From Sphingomonas sp. (GTDB lineage Bacteria > Pseudomonadota > Alphaproteobacteria > Sphingomonadales > Sphingomonadaceae), in contig NZ_JAFKMA010000002.1 in NCBI RefSeq assembly GCF_017304635.1, positions 124,001-188,000 on the forward strand: a stretch of DNA of 64,000 nt, given 5' to 3'. Below, in pieces: positions 25,913-35,065 of this stretch (position 1 is the first letter of the stretch; the number at the start of each line of letters is the position of its first letter). The notes under the pieces were generated by a model. That model worked only from the letters and a program-made list of their open reading frames with translations. It was not told the origin of the DNA and did no database searches. A program made the position numbers and the translations under genes.

Positions 25913-28900
25913 TCATCGCCCCAGCAGCACCCGAGCCTGCCCAGCGATCTGCGCCAGCATCGCCGCGTTCGGCGCCGCTGCCGCGCGTGCGCGATCGACC
26001 ACGCCCTTGAACTGCGCGACGCGGCCGGCATTGGCGGCGAGCCAGGCGTCGACCGACCCTTCCGGATCGCTACCGCCCGCCCGCTCCAGGAATTCGAGCC
26101 GCAGCTGCTGGAAATCGCGCGCCAAGCCCGCGATCAGCAGCCGCTCCCACGGGTCGCTCGAATTGATCCGCGCCGCGTTCGACTGCGCCCAGTCGAGCCC
26201 CAGCGCCTGCCCCAGATGGGTGAACGCGCGAGTCAGCACCGTCTCGTCGATGCCGAGCGACGCGCCGAGATCGGCGAGGCCCACCGCGCCGTCGAGCTCG
26301 AACACCCGCACCACCTTCTTCGCCAGCGCGGCCGGCGCGCCCGCCGCCTGCAGGTCGGCGGCGATCCGCGCGCTCTGGCTCGACACTTCCTCGAGCAGCA
26401 GTTCCATGGTCTTGCGGTCGAGCGCGACCACGCCGCCGCCGATCCGCGCGAGCACGTCGCCCGGCCCGGTGCCCGGCGTCGTCGCGCGGAGCAGGTCGGC
26501 GATGTGGTTGCGCACCGCCACCGCGACCTCGTCGAACAGCGCCAGCCGCCCGGCCTCGGGCATTGGCGTCGTCTCGATCTCGCGCCACAGCGCGTCGAGC
26601 CCGAACAGCCGCTCGACCACCACGAACATCGCCGCGATGTCGGCCATCGCCGCGCCCTCTTCCTCGGCCAGTTCGAACGGGTGGAGCACGCCGAGCCGGT
26701 TGACGATGCGGTTGGCGAGCTTGGTCGCGACGATCTCGCCGCGCAGCCGGTGCTGGTCGATCGCGGTCGCGAACTTCTTGCGCATCGCCGGCGGGAAGGC
26801 GGCGTGGAGATCGGGCTTCAGTTCGTCGTCGACGCCCAGCGTGCTGTGCTCGATCGCATCCTGCAACGCGAGCTTGGCCGTCGCGAGCAGCACCGCGAGC
26901 TCGGGCCGGGTCAGTCCGCGACCCTCCGGCGCGCGGCGCAACAGCGTACCGTTGTCGCCCAGCCCCTCGACCAGCCGGTCGAGCCGGCCGCTCGCCTCGA
27001 AGATCTCGATCAGCCGGACATAGCTCGGCAGCGCCTGCGCGCCGTCCTGCTCCATGATCGACAGCGCCAGCGTCTGGAGGCGGTTGTCCTCCAGCACGAG
27101 CTGCGACACGTCGTCGGTCATCGACGCGAGCAGGGTGTTGCGCGCATCGAACGTCAGCCGGCCCTCGGTCATTTCACGGTTGAGCGCGATCTTGATGTTG
27201 ACCTCGTTGTCCGAGCAATCGACGCCGGCCGAATTGTCGATGAAGTCGGTATTGATCCGGCCCCCGCCCAAGCCATTGGCCCGGCTGGCAAAGGCGATGC
27301 GCCCGGCCTGGGTCACGCCCAGGTTCGCGCCCTCGCCGATCGCGGTCGCGCGCAGATCCTCGGCATCGACGCGCAGGCGGTCGTTGGCCGGGTCGCCGAC
27401 CGCGACGTTGTTCTCCGCCGCGGCCTTCACGTAGGTGCCGATGCCGCCGAACCAGATCAGGTCGACCGGGCTCTTGAGGATCGCCGAGATCAGCGCCGCC
27501 GGCTCGATCTCGTTCGCCTGGATGTCGAGCGCCGCCTTCACTTCCTTCGACAGCGGGATCGTCTTGGCGCCGCGCGGGAACACCCCGCCGCCCTTCGAGA
27601 TCAACGCCTTGTCGTAATCCTCCCAGCTCGAACGGGGGAGCGCGAACATCCGCGCGCGCTCCGCCCAGCTCGCCGCCGGATCGGGATCGGGATCGAGGAA
27701 GATGTGGCGATGGTCGAACGCCGCGACGATCTTGAGCGTCCGGCTCAGCAGCATACCGTTGCCGAACACGTCGCCCGACATGTCGCCGCAGCCGACGACG
27801 CGGATGCTCTCGCTCTGCACGTCCACGCCGCGTTCGGCGAAGTGACGCTGGACCGAGACCCACGCGCCCTTGGCGGTGATGCCCATCGCCTTGTGGTCGT
27901 AGCCCTGCGATCCGCCGGAGGCGAACGCGTCGCCCAGCCAGAAGCCGCGATCGACCGCGATCGCGTTGGCGACGTCGCTGAACGTCGCGGTCCCCTTGTC
28001 GGCGGCGACGACGAAATAGGGGTCCTCGCCGTCGTGGATCGCGACGCCCTCGGGATGCACGACCGCGCCTTCGACGATGTTGTCGGTGATCGACAGCAAA
28101 GTGCGGATGAAGATGCGGTAGCTCTCGGTCCCTTCCGCCAGCCACGCGTCGCGGTCGGTCGCCGGGCTGGGCAGCTGCTTGGGATAGAAGCCGCCCTTGG
28201 CGCCGGTCGGCACGATGACGGCGTTCTTCACGCGCTGCGCTTTCATCAGGCCGAGGATCTCGGTGCGGAAGTCGTCGCGCCGGTCGGACCAGCGCAGGCC
28301 GCCGCGCGCGACCGGGCCGGCGCGCAGGTGGATGCCCTCGACGCGGGGGCTATAGACCCAGATCTCGCGCCACGGCAGCGGGGCGGGGAGGCCCGGCACC
28401 TTGTGGCTGTCGAGCTTGAACGCCAGCGCTTCGTCGGCGGCGGGGGTGAAGGCATTGGTGCGCAAGGTCGCGGCGATCACGCCCTGGATCGCGCGCAGGA
28501 TGCGGTCGTCGTCGATCGCCGACACTTCGTCCAGGCCCTTGGCGATCGCCTTGTCGGCCAGCTTGATGCCGTCGCCCCGCGTGCCGTGCGGCGCATGGGC
28601 CGCGCAGAAGCGGTCGATCAGCGCCTGCGCCACTTGCGGCGCGCGGCGCAGCGCGTCGACCACGGTGGTCAGGCCATAGGTCATGCCGCCCTGGCGCAGG
28701 TACCGGAACCATGCGCGCAGGAAGACGACGGCCTGCGGGTCCATCCCCGCTTCGAGGATCAGTCGGTTGAACGCGTCGTTCTCGGCGCGCCCCTCGAGCA
28801 CCGCGGCGATCGCATCCTCGAGCACGGTCCAATCGGTCGGCTCCGCGCCCCCGGCGACGGCCTCGACCAGGAAGTCGTGAACGAAGCCCTGATTTTCGTC

Positions 28901-30526
28901 GGCGAGCTGGGTCGGCACTTCCTCGACCACGCGGAAGCCGAAATTCTCGAACACCGGCACCGCGTCCGACAGCGCGACCGCGCCGCCGAAGCGATAGAGC
29001 TTGAGCCGCAATTCGGGCCCCGAGCGGAACAGGCGGACCGAGCGCCCGGTCTCGTCCTCCAACCGCGCCAGCCGCAGGATGTCGCGCGCGCCCTCGTCGG
29101 CGGAGTTGTTGGTGCGGTACGTCTGCGGGAAGCAATTGGCGAAGCGCAGCGCGAGGCGGGTCGAGCGCGCCGGGTCGCTGTCGTACAGCGCGGCTTCGAC
29201 CGCCGGCGCCCAGCCGCGCATCATCCGCGCGAGGCGCAGGTCGAGCGCCGCTTCGTCGGGCATGTCGCTCTTGCCGCGAACGTCGATCGTGTAGCGGATC
29301 AGCGCGACGACATCGTCCATCGACACCGCCCAGTTGAGCACGTCGCCGCCCGCCGCTTCGCTCAGCATGTCGCCGATCGCCAGGCGTCGCGCCGTCGTCA
29401 GTTCGTCGCGCGGCAACCACACGAACGCGAACAGGTGGCGTCGCAGGATCGATCGCGCCAGCACCAGCTTCGGCCGCGGCCGGTCGGCCAGGCTCATCGC
29501 GGTCAGCGCGACACCCTCCAGCGCGTCGCGGTCCAGCGCGATCAGCAGGTCGTGGGGCAGGGTGGTCAGCGCATGTTCCAGCGCCTTGCCGGCATGGCCC
29601 TTGGGATCGAACCCGAACTTCTTCTGCAAGTCGGCAAGCCGCTGGCGCAGCAGCGGGATTTCGTCGGGCGGGGTGTTGAGCGCGGACGAGGTCCACAGGC
29701 CGGCATGGATCGACAGCCCGCTCACCTTGCCGCCGTCGCGCACCGGCACCACGATCAGGTCGAGCGGGATGTGGCGGTGGACGCCCGAGATGAAGTTGGA
29801 CTTGAGCAGCAGCGGCGCCTCGCCGCCCTCCTCGAACCACTTGATCGCCAGCGCGCGCGACGATTCGGCCAGGATCGGCACGTCATGCTTGTTGTGGCAC
29901 AACCCGAGCGGCGACTTGGCGCCGGCGTCACGGCCGTACCGCGCATGGCCGAGCAGCGTGAAATGACGGTCGAGGAACCATTGAAGCAGTGCGGCGCCTT
30001 CACCCGTCAGCGTCGCGGCATCGGCCGCCATCGCGTCCTGCAACGGCAACCAGTCATGGACCGCGGCGCGGACGTCCTTCAGGTTCGCTTCGAGCGCGGC
30101 GACGAGCGTCCGTCGCTCGCGTGCGTCGGCGCGCTCCATCTCGATATAGATCATCGATTCGGGCGTGCCGTCGCCCACCGCCATCAACCCGCCGGCCGGG
30201 TCGCGGCTGACCGGGATGACCGGGTGGATGATGCGGTCGACGGGAATGTCCTGGCTGGCGATCGTCGCCGCGATCGAATCGACCAGGAAGGGCATGTCGT
30301 CGTTGACGATCGCGACGCGCATGCGGCGATTGGGGTCGTTGGCCGCGATCGGCTCGATCACGATGACCGGCGCGCCGGGCGGGCGGTTATAGGCGGCGGT
30401 CGCGACGAAGTTCGCTGCCTCCGCCCGCTCGTCCTTCCCGAAACCGTGCAGTTCGCCCGGCAATGCACCCTTGGTCAGCCGGTCTGCAAGCGCATCCGAC
30501 AGCGATTTCAGCGAAGTCTTGGCCAT
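25913..30526 (-). CDS. gdhB: NAD-specific glutamate dehydrogenase, large (about 170-kDa) class
   Basis: The enzyme oxidatively deaminates glutamate to 2-oxoglutarate and ammonia with NAD, mainly in amino-acid catabolism. At 1,537 residues it is slightly shorter than the usual 1,600. The long N-terminal region (about 1-700) has the regulatory, ACT-like parts of this class. The catalytic domain shows GGLRWSDRRDDFRTEILGL near 740 and the substrate-lysine motif PTGAKGGFYPK near 773, with the Rossmann part around VGCGDMSGDVFGNGMLLS near 910. The ATG at 30526 is supported by MAKTSLKSLSDALADRL, a typical opening. It stands alone between repeat-rich gaps. Confidence 0.95.
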   Translation of the reverse strand: MAKTSLKSLSDALADRLTKGALPGELHGFGKDERAEAANFVATAAYNRPPGAPVIVIEPIAANDPNRRMRVAIVNDDMPFLVDSIAATIASQDIPVDRIIHPVIPVSRDPAGGLMAVGDGTPESMIYIEMERADARERRTLVAALEANLKDVRAAVHDWLPLQDAMAADAATLTGEGAALLQWFLDRHFTLLGHARYGRDAGAKSPLGLCHNKHDVPILAESSRALAIKWFEEGGEAPLLLKSNFISGVHRHIPLDLIVVPVRDGGKVSGLSIHAGLWTSSALNTPPDEIPLLRQRLADLQKKFGFDPKGHAGKALEHALTTLPHDLLIALDRDALEGVALTAMSLADRPRPKLVLARSILRRHLFAFVWLPRDELTTARRLAIGDMLSEAAGGDVLNWAVSMDDVVALIRYTIDVRGKSDMPDEAALDLRLARMMRGWAPAVEAALYDSDPARSTRLALRFANCFPQTYRTNNSADEGARDILRLARLEDETGRSVRLFRSGPELRLKLYRFGGAVALSDAVPVFENFGFRVVEEVPTQLADENQGFVHDFLVEAVAGGAEPTDWTVLEDAIAAVLEGRAENDAFNRLILEAGMDPQAVVFLRAWFRYLRQGGMTYGLTTVVDALRRAPQVAQALIDRFCAAHAPHGTRGDGIKLADKAIAKGLDEVSAIDDDRILRAIQGVIAATLRTNAFTPAADEALAFKLDSHKVPGLPAPLPWREIWVYSPRVEGIHLRAGPVARGGLRWSDRRDDFRTEILGLMKAQRVKNAVIVPTGAKGGFYPKQLPSPATDRDAWLAEGTESYRIFIRTLLSITDNIVEGAVVHPEGVAIHDGEDPYFVVAADKGTATFSDVANAIAVDRGFWLGDAFASGGSQGYDHKAMGITAKGAWVSVQRHFAERGVDVQSESIRVVGCGDMSGDVFGNGMLLSRTLKIVAAFDHRHIFLDPDPDPAASWAERARMFALPRSSWEDYDKALISKGGGVFPRGAKTIPLSKEVKAALDIQANEIEPAALISAILKSPVDLIWFGGIGTYVKAAAENNVAVGDPANDRLRVDAEDLRATAIGEGANLGVTQAGRIAFASRANGLGGGRINTDFIDNSAGVDCSDNEVNIKIALNREMTEGRLTFDARNTLLASMTDDVSQLVLEDNRLQTLALSIMEQDGAQALPSYVRLIEIFEASGRLDRLVEGLGDNGTLLRRAPEGRGLTRPELAVLLATAKLALQDAIEHSTLGVDDELKPDLHAAFPPAMRKKFATAIDQHRLRGEIVATKLANRIVNRLGVLHPFELAEEEGAAMADIAAMFVVVERLFGLDALWREIETTPMPEAGRLALFDEVAVAVRNHIADLLRATTPGTGPGDVLARIGGGVVALDRKTMELLLEEVSSQSARIAADLQAAGAPAALAKKVVRVFELDGAVGLADLGASLGIDETVLTRAFTHLGQALGLDWAQSNAARINSSDPWERLLIAGLARDFQQLRLEFLERAGGSDPEGSVDAWLAANAGRVAQFKGVVDRARAAAAPNAAMLAQIAGQARVLLGR

Positions 30527-30675
30527 GGCGAAGCCCTATGCTCCGCCCGGGCCAAAGGCTCAAGGTTCGTTTCGATTGGTACGGTTTTGCCGTCCCTTGC
30601 GATGTTGGAAAAGCCGTGTCAGCCGCGGTTCGCGAGCAATCGACCGGTGCCCCGGCCGCTTGTCCCGCAGGAAGG

Positions 30676-30704
30676 TCGTACCCCCGTCAAGTTTGTCAAG
30701 TTTG
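30676..30704 (-). repeat. Single inverted copy of the 66-bp repeat core
   Basis: On the minus strand the 29 bases contain CAAACTTGACAAACTTGACG followed by GGGGTACGA. This is the core of the tandem array at 54374-54568, in the opposite orientation. The upstream flank (CGACCGG and CCCGCAGGA) also looks related. It lies upstream of gdhB and just past the end of the PAS gene. Confidence 0.75.
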
Positions 30705-30719
30705 CCGCCGCCGGCTCTG

Positions 30720-31970
30720 CTATTTCGCCGCCTTCAGCGTGCGCGCCGCCAGCGCGCGGTCGCCCGCCACCGATGCGACGATATCGACGGTGCCGTCGCC
30801 GGTCGCCCGGCCCAGCATCACCACCAGCTCGCCGGTCGGCAGGCCGGTCGCGAACTCGACGCTCGCCAGCACCAGCCGCTCGGCGATGTCGGCCAGCGGA
30901 TCGCGCGCCTCGGCCTTGGCCGGGTTGCGCGCCAGGCGTTCGGCGGCAACGACCGCCTTGATCCCGCCGTCGATGCTGTCGAGCATCGTGGTCAGCCCGC
31001 CGGCCGGAACCGCGTTGCGACGCGCATGGCTCAGCACGGCGGCGAATTCGGTCAGCCGCGCCTTGTCGTAATCGGCGCCGAACACCAGCTTGGCGACCGC
31101 TGTCATCGGCGCGCGCTCCTGCACGGTGACGCCGGCATCCTCGAGCAATTCCTGGTAGGTCGCGCGGTCCTCGTCGGCGGCGAGCCCGAAATCGTGCGCC
31201 CGGCCGAGTGCGCGGTACAGCGCGGCGCGGCTGCGCGTGTCGGCGGCGGTGGCGGCCTGCGCGGTCTCGCGCGCGGCGGCCAGCTTGCCGGGCAGGTCGT
31301 CGGCTTCCTCGTCGGCAACGCTGTCGGCGGCGGGACCGTCGGCCCAGACCGGGGCCGGGGCGGCGACCGGATGGGGCGCGGTGCGCAGCGCGGCACCGAC
31401 CTCGGCATCCAGCCGTGCCTGCGTATCGGCGTCGACCAGTTCCTTCCAGTTGATGACGCCGTAGATGTAATCGATCGCATCCTCGTTGGACGAGAACGGC
31501 ATCAGGATGCCGCGATACATCGTGTTGTTGCCGCGCGTGCCGACGAACTCGGCCTCGAACCCGATCGGCGCGCGATTGGCGATGATCTGCAGATAATGGT
31601 CGGTCAGCCGCGACAGCAAAGACCGCGTCGGCACCTGGCTGATATGGGTGATCGACTTGTCGTGGCCGGTCTCGTCGCGGAGTGCCGTGCCCAGGAACGC
31701 GATCTTCGGATCCTCGATCCCGCCGGTGAAGTCGAGCAGCACCGAATGCGAACCGAAATCGGCAATGTTGGCCGGGTCGAGATCCTCGATCGCCGGATAG
31801 GCGCGGCCGTGGAGCAGCGAGACCCAATGGTTGTACGCACGCACGTGCATGCGGCGCTCGTCATTGCCGATCGCCGGCGTGGGCGCTGGCGTCGCGTCGA
31901 TGCCCGGATCGGCCACGTCGTCGTGGCCGCCGTTCACGTCCCTGTCGTCATATCCGCGCTGCGTATCCAT
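30720..31970 (-). CDS. PAS-domain protein of unknown function (alphaproteobacterial PAS_5-like)
   Basis: The 416-residue protein has a PAS-type sensor region at about 30-185, with YNHWVSLLHGRAYPAIEDLD, FLGTALRDETG, VPTRSLLSRLTDHYLQIIAN and the last strand DAIDYIYGVINWKEL. This matches the PAS_5 group (PF07310) seen in alphaproteobacteria. The remaining 230 residues are Ala-rich and mostly helical, with no kinase or output motif, so its signalling partner is not evident. The ATG at 31970 is preferred over a TTG at 31985. It is transcribed towards gdhB. Confidence 0.75.
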   Translation of the reverse strand: MDTQRGYDDRDVNGGHDDVADPGIDATPAPTPAIGNDERRMHVRAYNHWVSLLHGRAYPAIEDLDPANIADFGSHSVLLDFTGGIEDPKIAFLGTALRDETGHDKSITHISQVPTRSLLSRLTDHYLQIIANRAPIGFEAEFVGTRGNNTMYRGILMPFSSNEDAIDYIYGVINWKELVDADTQARLDAEVGAALRTAPHPVAAPAPVWADGPAADSVADEEADDLPGKLAAARETAQAATAADTRSRAALYRALGRAHDFGLAADEDRATYQELLEDAGVTVQERAPMTAVAKLVFGADYDKARLTEFAAVLSHARRNAVPAGGLTTMLDSIDGGIKAVVAAERLARNPAKAEARDPLADIAERLVLASVEFATGLPTGELVVMLGRATGDGTVDIVASVAGDRALAARTLKAAK

Positions 31971-32142
31971 GCACCCCGTCCTCAAGCGGGCGCCCCGGCC
32001 CGGTCGTCGACGGCGTTGTGCGCCCGATATGGTAAAGACGGGGTTAAACTTTCGTCCGGCGCGATCCGTGCGACGGCGGCCTTGTCAGCCCCGACCCAAG
32101 CTGATAATCGCTCCGCCTTGCCACCCCTTGCCGGGTGCGCGG

Positions 32143-32218
32143 GCCGCCTTAGCTCAGCTGGTAGAGCATCGCATTCGTAATGCGGGGGTCACAGGTTCGA
32201 GTCCTGTAGGCGGCACCA
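32143..32218 (+). tRNA. tRNA-Thr (anticodon CGT)
   Basis: A complete 76-nt cloverleaf: acceptor GCCGCCT pairs with AGGCGGC. The D arm is GCTC...GAGC. The anticodon stem TCGCA/TGCGG holds the loop TTCGTAA, with anticodon CGT at 32176-32178 reading ACG. The T arm is ACAGG-TTCGAGT-CCTGT, and CCA is encoded. Lower-GC DNA follows directly at its 3' end. Confidence 0.97.
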
Positions 32219-32475
32219 CTCTCGTAAAATCGAGCCTCACGGCGGACAAAACTGGGCACCATAGCGAGATGCCGAGCATGATCGCGAGCCCGTTTCGGCT
32301 CGACACGTGTTCAAATGCTCTCGCTGCATGGACAGCGGGGCAGCAGCATGATGACATATCAGACGACGAACGGCGACGTGCCTTCTCCATATGGCTGCGA
32401 AGCGATAGGCTGTCGTCGGCGAGAAGTGCTGATGGTCAGACGGTCGATCGCAAGAGGAAGAGCGCAAACTTTTCA

Positions 32476-32916
32476 ATGAATGATCGGAAAAGCGTCGTGG
32501 CGGAAACTGAATCGGAACGTTTGCTGAAAGAGATCGGCGGATTGCTGATGGAAGATAGCGAATATCCGTTGGAACCCACATTGCTCTACGCCCAACTCGA
32601 TCGAAATATGGTCGCAGAATCGATTTTCAAAGAGCTCGGCAATCAGTTCCTCTTTAGATGGCCGATGAACGAGCGCTTGTCATACGCACTTCTCGAGTTG
32701 TGGGAGGCGCAGGACGGACAGGATCGGTGGTCGGAGATGGAATATGTGCTGCGCGACGGCCAATTCGACGTCGCCTACTTCCATCCAGATGAGATCGATC
32801 CGCAGGAAGACGTGATCGAACGCAGCGAGCGTGCGCTGCAGCGGCATTTCGGAGAGAAGCCGATTGTCTATCCGCCCTTACCCACAGACGACGACCTTCA
32901 GAACTATGGTTTGTAG
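32476..32916 (+). CDS. Small acidic orphan protein, immunity-protein-like (YezG/DUF600-like)
   Basis: The 146-residue product is acidic, without signal or membrane segment. The C-terminal part (WSEMEYVLRDGQFDVAYFHP, then VIERSERALQRHFGEKPIVY) resembles the pattern of YezG-type immunity proteins that neutralise polymorphic toxins; this is from memory and weak. No toxin gene is adjacent. The DNA is poorer in G+C (48 % in the block 32521-32580) than its neighbours. The start is uncertain: the ATG at 32476 gives the best protein, and an in-frame ATG at 32269 would add 69 residues of unlikely composition. A hairpin (GACGACCT/AGGTCGTC, 32890-32922) spans the stop codon. Confidence 0.6.
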   Translation: MNDRKSVVAETESERLLKEIGGLLMEDSEYPLEPTLLYAQLDRNMVAESIFKELGNQFLFRWPMNERLSYALLELWEAQDGQDRWSEMEYVLRDGQFDVAYFHPDEIDPQEDVIERSERALQRHFGEKPIVYPPLPTDDDLQNYGL

Positions 32917-33131
32917 GTCGTCTTCTCGGGCGCTCGCGCGAGACCGAAATTTTCCAATAGCATAAATGCCCCCGTTTGTCCCGCGAGCGGCACCACCTTT
33001 TCTCCATCGCCGTATCGTTTTGCGCCGTTTGCCGCGCGGCTTCCTCTTGCGAGTGCGGTATGCAGGCAATACACTTGCGGGCAGGTGGCGGCTCCTTGTA
33101 GGTTCGTGGCTGCCGCAGTTGGAGATTGTGC

Positions 33132-34349
33132 ATGGCGACGACCCCGGACACCGCGACGACGACCGTCGAGCCCGATCTGGTGCTGACACCGCCCGATCCG
33201 GTGCCAGTGGTCAGCACGGCGAAGGCGGCGGGGCTGGTGCCCGTCGACGACAAGAAGCGCACCGAACTGGAGGCGCGGGTCGACAGCTTCGTCGACGACC
33301 TCGTCGCGCAGGACGTCGATTCGCCCGAATTCGGCAAGCGCGTCGATGCCATCACCAGTATGGGGCAAAAGGAAATCCGCGACGCCGCGTCGCAGTCGAA
33401 CCGCTTCCTCGACCGCCCGGTCAAGGCGATGGACAAGGATTCGGGCGTCGGCGCCGACCTCGTCCAGCTGCGCCTGACGATCGAGAAGCTCGATCCCGGG
33501 AACAACGGCAAGTTCTTCGGCGGCGGGCGCGGGTTCCTCGACAAGATCTTCGGCAGCAAGCTGACCGGCTATTTCGACCAGTACAAATCGTCGCAGAACC
33601 ACATCTCGGCGATCCTGAAGAGCCTCGCGTCGGGCAAGGACGAGCTGCTGATGGACAATGCCGCGATCGATACCGAACGCGCCAATCTGTGGACCGCGAT
33701 GGGGCGGCTCGAACAGATGATCCATCTGGCGAAGACGATGGACGCGCGGCTGGAGGACAAGGCGAACGAGCTCGACGCGACCGATCCGGCGAAAGCGAAG
33801 GCGCTGCGCGAGACGGCGTTGTTCTACGCCCGCCAGCGGACGCAGGACCTGCTGACCCAGATGGCGGTCAGCGTGCAGGGCTATCTGGCGCTCGATCTGG
33901 TCAAGAAGAACAATGTCGAGCTGGTGAAGGGCGTCGATCGTGCCTCGACCACGACCGTCGCCGCGCTGCGTACCGCGGTCACCGTGGCGCAGGCGCTGAC
34001 CAGCCAGAAGCTGGTGCTGGAGCAAGTGACGCAGCTCAACACGACCACCGCCAACATCATCGATTCGACCGGCAAGTTGTTGAAATCGCAGACCGCGGCG
34101 ATCCACGAGCAAGCGGCGAGCGCGACCATCCCGGTCGAAGTCCTGCAACGCGCGTTCCAGAACATCTACGACACGATGGACGCGATCGACGTGTTCAAGA
34201 TGAAGGCGCTCGACAGCATGAAGGCGACGGTCGGCACGCTGTCGACCGAGGTCGAGAAGTCGAAGGGCTACATCGCGCGCGCCGAGGGTCAGGCGCAGGC
34301 GGCGCTGGCCGGGCCGGCGGCGGACCAGTTCAAGCTGGAGGCGGTGTAG
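33132..34349 (+). CDS. Toxic anion resistance protein, TelA family
   Basis: The 405-residue, mostly helical cytoplasmic protein belongs to the TelA/KlaA group (PF05816). The recognisable segments are KRTELEARVDSFVDDLVAQD, GKFFGGGRGFLDKIFGSKLT, ARQRTQDLLTQMAVSVQGYL and KSQTAAIHEQAASATIPVEV. TelA homologues are linked to tellurite and cell-envelope stress tolerance, but the mechanism is not known. The ATG at 33132 follows GGAGATTGTGC, a good ribosome site. It is followed after 4 nt by an XpaC-like membrane protein, the usual partner. Confidence 0.9.
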   Translation: MATTPDTATTTVEPDLVLTPPDPVPVVSTAKAAGLVPVDDKKRTELEARVDSFVDDLVAQDVDSPEFGKRVDAITSMGQKEIRDAASQSNRFLDRPVKAMDKDSGVGADLVQLRLTIEKLDPGNNGKFFGGGRGFLDKIFGSKLTGYFDQYKSSQNHISAILKSLASGKDELLMDNAAIDTERANLWTAMGRLEQMIHLAKTMDARLEDKANELDATDPAKAKALRETALFYARQRTQDLLTQMAVSVQGYLALDLVKKNNVELVKGVDRASTTTVAALRTAVTVAQALTSQKLVLEQVTQLNTTTANIIDSTGKLLKSQTAAIHEQAASATIPVEVLQRAFQNIYDTMDAIDVFKMKALDSMKATVGTLSTEVEKSKGYIARAEGQAQAALAGPAADQFKLEAV

Positions 34350-34353
34350 GGCG

Positions 34354-35046
34354 ATGTCATCGATCGACGACGCCGTCGCACGCGCGCAGGACATGCTTGA
34401 CCGCACGTCGCCGCGCTATCGCACCGGTCCCGGCCGCCGCGCGCGCGAGAACGACATCGCCAAGCGGCTGACGCGCGTCGCGGTGGCCGATGCGGCGATC
34501 GTCGCGGCGGTGATCGTGTTCGGGCTGCTCGTGATGCCGATCGGGATGACCGGGTTTCTGCTGGTGGTGCTGGCGTTAATCGCGGTGACGGTGCTGTTGC
34601 TCGCGACCCCGGCGGTGGCGCCGCCGACGCTCGAGAAATTGCACGCGGTCGAGCTGAAGGCGCTGCCGGCGCAGACCGGCCGCTGGCTCGACGCGCAGCG
34701 CCCGATGCTGCCGGCGCCGGCGATTACCCTGGTCGACCAGATCGGGCTGAAGCTCGACGCGCTGTCGCCGCAACTGGCGACGCTGGGCGAGGACGCTCCC
34801 GCCGCCGCCGAGATCCGCAAGCTGGTCGGCGAACAACTGCCGGCGTTCGTCAAGGGCTACGAAGCGGTCCCGGCCGCGCTGCGCACCGTCGAACGCAACG
34901 GCAAGACCCCCGACCAGCAACTGGTCGACGGCCTGGGCGTGATCGGCCGCGAAATCGACGACATGGCCGCGCAACTCGCGCAAGGCGACCTCGACGCCCT
35001 GTCGACGCGCGGGCGGTATCTGGAGATCAAGTATCAGAGTGGGTAG
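34354..35046 (+). CDS. XpaC-like membrane protein, partner of TelA
   Basis: A 230-residue protein with two adjacent hydrophobic helices at about 47-90 (VAVADAAIVAAVIVFGLLVM, then GFLLVVLALIAVTVLLLATP), followed by a soluble helical domain with VDQIGLKLDALSPQL and LVGEQLPAFVKGYEAVPAAL. The pattern and its place beside a TelA gene match proteins named for 5-bromo-4-chloroindolyl phosphate hydrolysis (XpaC); no hydrolase motif is seen. The two probably act as one membrane-associated complex. The gene is followed by the end of the convergent CysQ-like gene. Confidence 0.75.
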   Translation: MSSIDDAVARAQDMLDRTSPRYRTGPGRRARENDIAKRLTRVAVADAAIVAAVIVFGLLVMPIGMTGFLLVVLALIAVTVLLLATPAVAPPTLEKLHAVELKALPAQTGRWLDAQRPMLPAPAITLVDQIGLKLDALSPQLATLGEDAPAAAEIRKLVGEQLPAFVKGYEAVPAALRTVERNGKTPDQQLVDGLGVIGREIDDMAAQLAQGDLDALSTRGRYLEIKYQSG

Positions 35047-35065
35047 CGCGGGGATTTAGGCGCCG

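Noticed and set aside
25769-30961. A 1,730-codon open frame on the plus strand opposite gdhB
   Set aside because: It is antisense to a well-conserved glutamate dehydrogenase, is rich in Arg, His, Asp and Gln as GC-rich shadows are, and shows no domain. Strong third-position GC bias keeps such frames open.
32208-33131. Direct repeat of the tRNA-Thr 3' end marking an attachment site
   Set aside because: I looked downstream for a second copy of the T-arm and acceptor sequence and found only short chance matches, so no attL/attR pair can be claimed.
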